DNA of 12,651 bases from Gammaproteobacteria bacterium (GTDB taxonomy: Bacteria > Pseudomonadota > Gammaproteobacteria > Enterobacterales > Alteromonadaceae): the NCBI GenBank assembly GCA_027484495.1, contig JAIXSW010000439.1, forward strand, positions 1-12,651, given 5' to 3'. The notes beneath the pieces were generated by a model. The model saw only the letters and a list, made by a program, of their open reading frames with translations. It ran no database searches and was not told where the DNA came from. The position numbers were made by a program, and so were the translations under genes. This document shows, piece after piece, positions 7,508-12,651 of the stretch; position 1 is the first letter of the stretch, and every line of letters starts with the position of its first letter.

Positions 7508-7521
7508 TATATGGCGAGTGC

Positions 7522-8544
7522 TTATTTATCGCTGACAAAGACCCACGGCTGCGAAAACCAATAAAAATAACCTGGTTTGCTGCGACTCGGTGCTGTGCAG
7601 TTGTATCTGTTGTGATTGAGTTTCAATGGTGCGGTCGCTTGTACCCTGAAGGTGTCGGCGTCCAACCACTTCAATGGCAGTGGCTTGCCGTCAAAAAAGC
7701 AATTCAGGCTGGTCGTGCGAAAATCCCGGCTGTCGACACTGAGTGTCAGCTGCGGCGGATTGCGGCTGCTGACCGGATCGGCGCCGCTGTAATCGGTGAC
7801 CGGCAGCGCCAGCGTTTTTAGTTTTGGCACAAAATGTTGCATCGCCGCAAATTGACTGGACGACGGGTAACGCGGGATCCGCGTCAGGGCGACACCGGGG
7901 CCAACTGCGCCGGATTGTTGGCCGATGCCGATAAAGCCCAGTTCGCTCACCAGCGCTTCAAGTTCGGCACTGAAATCGCCATATGGATACGCCAGCCATT
8001 TACGCTGTTGTCCGAGCTTTTCTTCAAGCTGTTGCTGCGCCAGCAAAATGTCCGTTTTAACCCGTTGCCGCCACTGTGCTTTGCTCTCGCCCTTGTTCGG
8101 GACGGCAAGGCGATGATGATAGGAGCTATGGTTGGCGATGATGGCGCCTTCTTGCTGCATAGTCTGAATTTGTTGCCAGCTGAGCACCGGGCCTTCGCGC
8201 CGGTCAATCAGTGCCGGCCCGAGAAACATCGTATAGGGGTAATTAAATTCTTTTAAGATAGGTCGGGCGTTGGTGAATACATTGGCAAAGCCATCATCAA
8301 AGGTGATGGCAACCGCATTATCGGCAAGTGGCTGATTGCGGACTAATCCATCGATAATCGTATCCAGACTGACGACCTGATAACCCAAATCCTTTAAATG
8401 CTGCATCTGTTGGCGAAATTCGGCAGGTGTCACACTGGTCGTGCGCGGCGTGCCTGTGTCGACATGGTGGTATTGCAAAATGACCGCAGCCGGCGTGGCA
8501 AATGAAGCGACCAGTGCACAGGCAAGAAACAGCGATTTATTCAT
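7522..8544 (-). CDS. Exported polysaccharide deacetylase (CE4, NodB homology)
   Basis: A 340-residue secreted protein with an N-terminal signal peptide (MNKSLFLACALVASFATPA). The CE4 metal-dependent deacetylase domain covers about residues 20-235. AVILQYHHVD opens it, ITFDDGF carries Asp83/Asp84, NHSSYHH carries metal ligands His139 and His143, and AYPYGDF (185-191) is motif 3. The opening strand and Asp-His-His set resemble the N-terminal half of PgaB-like enzymes. The last 90 or so residues look like a separate beta-rich domain with two cysteines (Cys282, Cys316) that could pair. The substrate is unknown; N-acetylated surface glycan or peptidoglycan are candidates. AGGAG at 8556-8552 is 7 bases from this ATG and only 4 from an adjacent in-frame ATG at 8547. 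The start overlaps the upstream small membrane gene by 8 bases, which suggests coupled translation. Confidence 0.9.
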   Translation of the reverse strand: MNKSLFLACALVASFATPAAVILQYHHVDTGTPRTTSVTPAEFRQQMQHLKDLGYQVVSLDTIIDGLVRNQPLADNAVAITFDDGFANVFTNARPILKEFNYPYTMFLGPALIDRREGPVLSWQQIQTMQQEGAIIANHSSYHHRLAVPNKGESKAQWRQRVKTDILLAQQQLEEKLGQQRKWLAYPYGDFSAELEALVSELGFIGIGQQSGAVGPGVALTRIPRYPSSSQFAAMQHFVPKLKTLALPVTDYSGADPVSSRNPPQLTLSVDSRDFRTTSLNCFFDGKPLPLKWLDADTFRVQATAPLKLNHNRYNCTAPSRSKPGYFYWFSQPWVFVSDK

Positions 8545-8770
8545 CATCAGACTCCTGCAGCAACGATATACCGATGCGTTGCAGCAATATCAGTATGTAG
8601 CTGGTCAGTGTCAGCACAAAACTGCTGAGCCAGACCCATTGTAACCCCATTAGCAAACCAGTTTGTTTCGCCGGTACCAGCCAAATCGCCAGTAACAACA
8701 GCCAAAACAAGCAGAGTCCTGCGACAAAAAAGCGGCCACATTGGGCCGCTGTTACAGGAAGTTTGGGCAT
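8537..8770 (-). CDS. Small two-helix membrane protein, unrecognised
   Basis: A 77-residue ORF from MPKLPVTAAQ, with two hydrophobic helices at about residues 14-32 and 39-63 and an acidic end, LLQESDDE. I do not recognise a family. Its end overlaps the deacetylase start by 8-11 bases, and the deacetylase ribosome site lies inside it, which supports a real coupled gene. The start is doubtful. The ATG at 8770 is 4 bases after the nfuA stop but has no visible ribosome site, and codons 8-15 form an intrinsic terminator. A TTG at 8710 lies after that terminator and has AGGA 6 bases upstream. It would give a 57-residue protein starting at the middle of helix 1. The longer ORF upstream of 8770 is nfuA coding DNA. 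Confidence 0.5.
   Translation of the reverse strand: MPKLPVTAAQCGRFFVAGLCLFWLLLLAIWLVPAKQTGLLMGLQWVWLSSFVLTLTSYILILLQRIGISLLQESDDE
8726..8750 (-). terminator. Intrinsic terminator of nfuA
   Basis: Read on the - strand, AGCGGCC (8750-8744), loop CAATGT, and GGCCGCT (8737-8731) form a perfect 7-bp GC-rich stem. It runs directly into TTTTTT (8731-8726), with one T shared with the stem. It begins 25 bases after the nfuA stop codon. This is the best rho-independent terminator in the window. It lies inside the 5' end of the next ORF, so that ORF and the deacetylase need read-through or a promoter of their own. Confidence 0.85.
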
Positions 8771-8774
8771 GCTG

Positions 8775-9353
8775 TTAATAATAAGAGTGTTCGCCGCGTT
8801 GATGGTCCGTGACGTCCCGTACTCCATTCAACTCACCGTGAAAACGGTTCAGCAGCTCTTTTTCAATGCCTTCTTTGAGTGTCAGATCGACCTGAGAGCA
8901 GCCGTTGCAACCGCCGCCAAATTGCAGTACCGCAATGCCAGTATCGGTCAGTTCAACAACTGAGACACGGCCACCATGGTTGGCCAGCTGCGGATTAATC
9001 TCGGCATCGATGACATATTGCACCCGCTCTTTCAGCGGCGCGTTGTCACTCACCTTGCGCACTTTGGCATTCGGCGCTTTTAACGTCAGTTGGGAGCCCA
9101 TCTGATCGGTGACAAAATCGATTTCGGCGTCAACCAGAAACGGCTTACTGTCGGCATCGATGACGGCATCAAAACCATTAAAAGGCACGGTCAGGTCGGT
9201 CGATTCAACCGCGTCGGGCGGACAATATGACACACCACATTCGGCGGAAGCCGTGCCGGGATTGACCACAAACACCCGGATGTTGGTGCCACTGGCCTGT
9301 TTTTCTAACAGTTTCACAAAATGCGCTTGTGCCGATTCGGAGATCATGATCAT
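8775..9353 (-). CDS. nfuA: Fe-S cluster biogenesis protein NfuA
   Basis: Cytosolic carrier that delivers [4Fe-4S] clusters to target apoproteins, especially under oxidative stress or iron shortage. It has 192 residues, against 191 in E. coli, and is near-colinear with that protein. The N-terminal half is a degenerate A-type domain with NPGTASAECGVSYCPPDAVE (Cys39, Cys44). The C-terminal Nfu domain carries the cluster-binding CNGC motif (Cys149, Cys152) in QFGGGCNGCS and ends VTDHQRGEHSYY, as in the E. coli protein. The ATG at 9353 matches the E. coli start (MIxIS) and has AGGT 7 bases upstream. It is preceded by a strong promoter and an IscR-like site, and followed by an intrinsic terminator, so it is probably a single-gene transcript. 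Confidence 0.98.
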   Translation of the reverse strand: MIMISESAQAHFVKLLEKQASGTNIRVFVVNPGTASAECGVSYCPPDAVESTDLTVPFNGFDAVIDADSKPFLVDAEIDFVTDQMGSQLTLKAPNAKVRKVSDNAPLKERVQYVIDAEINPQLANHGGRVSVVELTDTGIAVLQFGGGCNGCSQVDLTLKEGIEKELLNRFHGELNGVRDVTDHQRGEHSYY

Positions 9354-9358
9354 CGGTA

Positions 9359-9383
9359 GTACCTGACTAAATTACTAGGTTAA
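9359..9383. promoter_or_regulatory. Type 1 IscR-like operator upstream of nfuA
   Basis: Read on the + strand, the 25-bp site contains TACCTGACTAAATTACTAGG and agrees at about 20 of 25 positions with the type 1 IscR consensus as I remember it (ATASYYGACT...YAGTCRRSTAT). E. coli nfuA (yhgI) is a known IscR target. The site lies between the predicted -10 box and the nfuA ATG, covering the expected transcription start, where binding of Fe-S-loaded IscR would repress. The match is seen; the regulation is inferred. Confidence 0.65.
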
Positions 9384-9388
9384 TGCCT

Positions 9389-9417
9389 ATGATACGCCCG
9401 CAAATCGGCCTTGCCAA
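9389..9417 (-). promoter_or_regulatory. Sigma70-type promoter of nfuA
   Basis: On the - strand, TTGGCA (9417-9412) and TATCAT (9394-9389) are separated by exactly 17 bases, close to the TTGACA/TATAAT consensus. A transcription start about 7 bases on, near 9382, would leave a leader of about 28 bases and fall inside the IscR-like site. Confidence 0.6.
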
Positions 9418-9469
9418 GCCTGCTTGAGCGGAGCAGGTCTTTATTGCTAAGGTGGAGCGTCGAATTGAT

Positions 9470-9475
9470 GGAGGA
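9470..9475 (+). promoter_or_regulatory. Ribosome binding site that fixes the M14 peptidase start
   Basis: GGAGGA is followed by six bases and then GTG at 9482. No comparable site precedes the in-frame GTG at 9452, so the shorter reading frame, which begins directly with a signal peptide, is preferred. Confidence 0.75.
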
Positions 9476-9481
9476 CGGCTG

Positions 9482-12025
9482 GTGCGAAATTTAGCTCTTA
9501 TGGTGTTGCTGACAACATCGGTATTTCACAGTGCACTTTCTGCGCAAACGGCCACGATGGTACCGACACCGGCAACAGTGTTGGGTTTTGAACCCGGCCA
9601 ATGGCACGCCCGTCACGATCAGATTGAAGCTTATCTGCGCGCTGTCGCCGCAGCCGCACCCGAGCGGACTCAGTTTGAAGTGATAGGCCGGACTCATGAA
9701 CAACGGCCGTTATTGCAACTGACGCTGAGCTCAGCCAGCAATATGCAGCGACTGGAGCAAATCCGCGAAGCTCATTTGGCGGTGAGTCGTGGCGAAAAAC
9801 AACCAGATCCGTCGCTGCCGGCCATTGTCTGGCTCGGCTATAGCATTCACGGCAATGAAGCCAGCGGCGCCAATGCATCAATGCGGGTAGTGCATCAGTT
9901 GTTAAGCTCCGACGATCCACAAGTGAAGGCTTTGCTCGATAACAGCATTATTCTGCTGCAGCCCAGCCTGAATCCGGACGGCAATGACCGTTTTGCGACC
10001 TGGGTTAATATGCATCAGGGCACCTCGCCAGTCGCGGACCCGCAGCACCGTGAGCATGTCGAACCCTGGCCGAATGGCCGGCCGAATCATTATTGGTTTG
10101 ATTTGAACCGCGACTGGCTGTTACTGCAACATCCGGAAAGTCAGGCGCGGATCAAACAGTTCCACCGCTGGCGGCCGCAAATCGTGGCGGATTTCCACGA
10201 AATGGGCACTAACAGCACCTTTTTCTTCCAGCCCGGGATCCCGAGCCGCAACAGTCCTTTTGCGCCGGAGTCCACCATCAAACTGACCAATCAGCTGGCG
10301 CAGTTCCATGCCAAAGCGCTGGATGAAGTGAACCGGCTGTATTTTACCGAAGAAGCCTTTGATGATTTTTATGTCGGTAAAGGTTCGACCTATCCGGATG
10401 TGCATGGCAGCGTCGGTATTTTGTTTGAGCAGGGCAGCAGCCGGGGTCATCTGCAGGAAAGTCTGCAGTCTGATTTAAGCTTCCCTTTTGCTATTGATAA
10501 CCAGTACCGCACGTCGTTTTCGACGCTGACTGGCGCGGTGGCGCACAAAAAGGATCTGCAGCAGGCGCAGTATCAGTTTGCGCAAAGCTCCAAAGAGCAG
10601 GCACGCCTGGACGTGGTGCGCGGCTATTTATTACATGAATCAGCAGATAAAAGCCGGTTACAGGCCTTGCTGACATTGCTGCAACAGCATCAGATCCAGG
10701 CTTATGCGCTGACTGAAGATTTTCAGATCAACGGCAAGTCATTTGCAGCGGGCAGCAGTTATTTTGTGCCGGTGGAGCAAAACCAGTACAACCTGATCAA
10801 AGCGGCGTTTAACACTGACACCAATTTCCGCGACAACACTTTTTATGATGTGTCGGCCTGGACCTTGCCATACGCCTATAACATCGATTTTGCTGCCAGC
10901 CGCAAAGTGCCATCGGCATTGTCCGATCAACCTTGGATCGCGCCTGCGGAGAAACCTGTGGTACTGCAAGCCGATGCGTATGCCTATGCGCTGCACTGGG
11001 CCGATCAACAAGCACCAGTGCAGACCGCCAGGTTGCTGCAGGCCGGTTTTCAACTGCGCGTGGCGCCAAAAGCATTCAGCGCGCTGACAGCAACGGGTCC
11101 GGTTGAATTTGCCGCTGGCACCGTGCTGTTGCCGGCGGGTCTGCAGCAAGACGGCTGGCAACAAAAGCTTGTGAGTGTGCAGCAGCAACATCAATTACCG
11201 CTGGTGGCGCTGACTTCTGGCTTAACTCCGAAAGGTCAGGACCTTGGCAGTAATCAGGTGAAACCTCTGAAGTTGCCGCAAGTGTTATTGATCGCCGGGC
11301 CAGGGATGAATTCTACCGAAGCCGGTGAGTTGTGGTTTGCCACCGAACGGCTGGCGGGCATTTCTCCGTCAATGGCAGAGCCGGCGCGGCTGAAAAAACT
11401 CGATTTGAGCCGTTATACCCACCTGTTAATGCCGGCCGGTAATTACAGCAGCTGGGGCGAAGCTGAAGTCGCGCAGCTGAAAGTCTGGCTGGAACAGGGC
11501 GGTGTGCTGTGGGCGCAAAAAGCTGCGGTCAGCTGGTTAGTGGAAAAAAACCTGCTGCAGGCCAAAGTGAAAAAAGCCAGTGAACTGAAAGCTCTGGTGA
11601 CGATGGATGCACCAGCTTATGGCGACAAAGAACAGCTGGCCGGTCGTCAGCGCATTGCCGGCGCGATTTTTCAGACGGAACTCGATTTAAGCCATCCGCT
11701 GAGCTTTGGTATCGCAAGGCAGCAACTGCCGGTATTTAAGAATGATTTGTTGCTACTGGAGCCGTCGGCGCAGCCATTTGTCACTGTCGCGCGTTATAGC
11801 GACCAGGCTCAGCTGGCTGGTTATGCGGATCCGGCGTTAGTGAAAGCGTTTCGTAACAGTGCAACGGTGCTGGCACAGAATGTCGGCGACGGCCGTATTG
11901 TGGCGATGACCGATAACCCGGTATTTCGCGGCTATTTTGTCGGTTCAGGCCGGTTGTTGGTCAACAGTCTTTATTTCGGCAAATTGTTTGATTCCGGTGA
12001 CGACAGCGGCGATGGCGAAGAATAA
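9482..12025 (+). CDS. Secreted M14-family zinc carboxypeptidase, large form
   Basis: An 847-residue exported metallopeptidase. The GTG start gives an immediate signal peptide (RNLALMVLLTTSVFHSALSA). The M14 catalytic domain spans about 35-345. Zinc ligands are His123 and Glu126 in IHGNE and His239 in ADFHEMG. Asn209/Arg210 (DLNRDW) fit the substrate carboxylate site, and Glu316 (GILFEQGS) is the general base. The remaining 500 or so residues are a long C-terminal region. It includes VLLIAGPGMNS (near 601), YTHLLMPAGNYSSWGEAEV and VGDGRIVAMTDNPVFRG, which resembles the class I glutamine-amidotransferase-like fold found at the end of such peptidases. It ends with an acidic tail, DSGDDSGDGEE. 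It probably trims peptides in the periplasm or outside the cell; the substrate is unknown. It is divergent from nfuA, and its 3' end overlaps comF by 55 bases. Confidence 0.92.
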   Translation: MRNLALMVLLTTSVFHSALSAQTATMVPTPATVLGFEPGQWHARHDQIEAYLRAVAAAAPERTQFEVIGRTHEQRPLLQLTLSSASNMQRLEQIREAHLAVSRGEKQPDPSLPAIVWLGYSIHGNEASGANASMRVVHQLLSSDDPQVKALLDNSIILLQPSLNPDGNDRFATWVNMHQGTSPVADPQHREHVEPWPNGRPNHYWFDLNRDWLLLQHPESQARIKQFHRWRPQIVADFHEMGTNSTFFFQPGIPSRNSPFAPESTIKLTNQLAQFHAKALDEVNRLYFTEEAFDDFYVGKGSTYPDVHGSVGILFEQGSSRGHLQESLQSDLSFPFAIDNQYRTSFSTLTGAVAHKKDLQQAQYQFAQSSKEQARLDVVRGYLLHESADKSRLQALLTLLQQHQIQAYALTEDFQINGKSFAAGSSYFVPVEQNQYNLIKAAFNTDTNFRDNTFYDVSAWTLPYAYNIDFAASRKVPSALSDQPWIAPAEKPVVLQADAYAYALHWADQQAPVQTARLLQAGFQLRVAPKAFSALTATGPVEFAAGTVLLPAGLQQDGWQQKLVSVQQQHQLPLVALTSGLTPKGQDLGSNQVKPLKLPQVLLIAGPGMNSTEAGELWFATERLAGISPSMAEPARLKKLDLSRYTHLLMPAGNYSSWGEAEVAQLKVWLEQGGVLWAQKAAVSWLVEKNLLQAKVKKASELKALVTMDAPAYGDKEQLAGRQRIAGAIFQTELDLSHPLSFGIARQQLPVFKNDLLLLEPSAQPFVTVARYSDQAQLAGYADPALVKAFRNSATVLAQNVGDGRIVAMTDNPVFRGYFVGSGRLLVNSLYFGKLFDSGDDSGDGEE

Positions 12026-12651
12026 AGCGCCGGCGCTGCATATGCTGCCTGCGATGCATAAAGTGTGGTGCTGACTCCCGGCGCCGGCGTGATGGCGAGG
12101 GTCACCACGCCAATCTGCTGCACGCCAGCCTTACGCAGCAGCCGGCTGAGCTGATTCAGCGTAGCGCCAGTGGTCAGCACATCGTCGACCAGCAAGATCC
12201 GCCGCGGCAGCAGTGTCCAGCCGTCGACAGCAGATCGCAGCCGGAATTGCCGGCGCAGCTGGGCGCGCCGTGCGCTGGCACTAGCCCCCAACTGGTGCGG
12301 TAGATGGCTTTGTGCCAGAAAAAGATCTAACAGCGGCAGATCGGTGCTACAAGCCACTGTCATCGCCAATTGGTGGGATTGATTAAAACCACGCTCGCGC
12401 AGGCGTTTGCGATGCATCGGTACATAGCTTATTGCATCATAATGCTGGTGTAACGCCCAGTCCGGCAAAGCTTTGGCAAGTTGTTGGCGCAACATCACGC
12501 CACAGGCCAGGTCCTGTTGCAGCTTCCAGACACTGATAAAGTGACTCCAGGGTTGCTGATACCAGCTTAAACTCCACACCGCATCAAACAGCGGGGACCT
12601 AAGGCCACGCCGCACCGCCGGCAATTGCCACGCATGCGCACCAGCGGGCCA
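11971..12651 (-). CDS. comF: ComF/GntX-family phosphoribosyltransferase-like protein, 5' end missing and possible frame break
   Basis: The gene enters from the right window edge; 226 residues are visible in the main frame. The PRTase-type motif RRILLVDDVLTTGATLNQ and the family block YVPMHRKRLRERGFNQSHQLA identify it. ComF proteins are linked to DNA uptake and use; E. coli GntX lies next to nfuA in the same order. The first 30 or so visible residues (through AHAWQLPAVRRGLRSP) contain no cysteine, although ComF has a zinc finger there. A neighbouring - strand frame does encode NCRRCG, and a GGGG run at 12593-12596 is a likely frame-switch point (true mutation or assembly error). A TTG at 12624 should not be taken as the start. 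The last 36 or so residues after VVTLAITPAPG are a Ser/Pro/Ala-rich tail, 17 of them antisense to the peptidase gene. Confidence 0.85.
   Translation of the reverse strand, partial: WPAGAHAWQLPAVRRGLRSPLFDAVWSLSWYQQPWSHFISVWKLQQDLACGVMLRQQLAKALPDWALHQHYDAISYVPMHRKRLRERGFNQSHQLAMTVACSTDLPLLDLFLAQSHLPHQLGASASARRAQLRRQFRLRSAVDGWTLLPRRILLVDDVLTTGATLNQLSRLLRKAGVQQIGVVTLAITPAPGVSTTLYASQAAYAAPALYSSPSPLSSPESNNLPK

Noticed and set aside
8485..8544. Lipobox at Cys9 of the deacetylase signal peptide (LFLAC)
   Set aside because: The Cys is too early in the hydrophobic core, and Phe at -3 does not fit; a normal cleavage near ATPA is more likely.
9343..9352. GATCATGATC palindrome at the nfuA start as an operator
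   Set aside because: It is accounted for by the ATG ATC ATG ATC start codons, and no known factor fits it; the IscR-like site is the better candidate.
9419..9445. CCTGCT...AGCAGG hairpin followed by TCTTTATT, as a + strand terminator
   Set aside because: Only a 6-bp stem with a 7-base loop and an interrupted T run, and no + strand gene ends upstream of it; probably chance or a minor leader structure.
9452..9481. GTG start for the M14 peptidase at 9452
   Set aside because: It adds ten charged residues before the signal peptide; GGAGGA at 9470-9475 clearly serves the GTG at 9482.
1..12651. CRISPR arrays, tRNA genes, transposons or phage genes
   Set aside because: No regularly spaced repeats, transposase motifs, terminal repeats with target duplications or clover-leaf sequences were seen on reading; nearly all bases lie in ordinary coding genes.

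Overview
The window reads as chromosomal DNA of a gammaproteobacterium, probably from the Alteromonadales side (Rheinheimera/Alishewanella-like; this genus-level guess is an inference). NfuA matches the E. coli protein almost position for position, the aa3-type oxidase cluster follows the gammaproteobacterial (Pseudomonas-like) gene order, and comF and nfuA have the same relative order as E. coli gntX-nfuA. By eye the base composition is even, around 50% GC. I see no insertion sequence, tRNA, rRNA, CRISPR array or phage gene.

Region 1 (1-7507) is a complete aa3 cytochrome c oxidase structural and assembly cluster, apart from the 5' part of coxB, which is cut by the window edge. On the + strand come coxB (3' end, with a fused cytochrome c domain), ctaD (subunit I), ctaG/cox11 (CuB insertion) and ctaE (subunit III). 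A small twin-membrane-segment gene (DUF2909-like) then lies on the - strand. Its start is almost head-to-head with SURF1, which opens a second + strand run: SURF1, a membrane-anchored CxxxC protein, ctaA (heme A synthase), ctaB (heme O synthase) and sco (copper chaperone). CtaB and CtaA make heme A, Sco and CtaG deliver copper, and SURF1 assists cofactor insertion. The first three joints of the second run overlap by 1-4 bases, so it is very probably co-transcribed and translationally coupled.

Region 2 (7522-9353, - strand) holds nfuA (Fe-S carrier), a small two-helix membrane protein and an exported CE4 polysaccharide deacetylase. A good intrinsic terminator lies directly after nfuA, inside the 5' codons of the small ORF. 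Upstream of nfuA there is a strong sigma70-like promoter followed by a 25-bp sequence resembling a type 1 IscR site.

Region 3 (9482-12651) contains a large secreted M14 zinc carboxypeptidase on the + strand, sitting between nfuA and comF, and a partial comF/gntX on the - strand. The 3' ends of the peptidase and comF overlap by 55 bp, and the 5' part of comF appears to be in a different frame from the rest.

Overall this is mostly a well-conserved respiratory locus. I do not see an undescribed system. The points most worth a second look are the IscR-like site, the terminator inside the small ORF, the probable comF frame break, the CxxxC protein in the assembly operon, and the head-to-head DUF2909/SURF1 arrangement.
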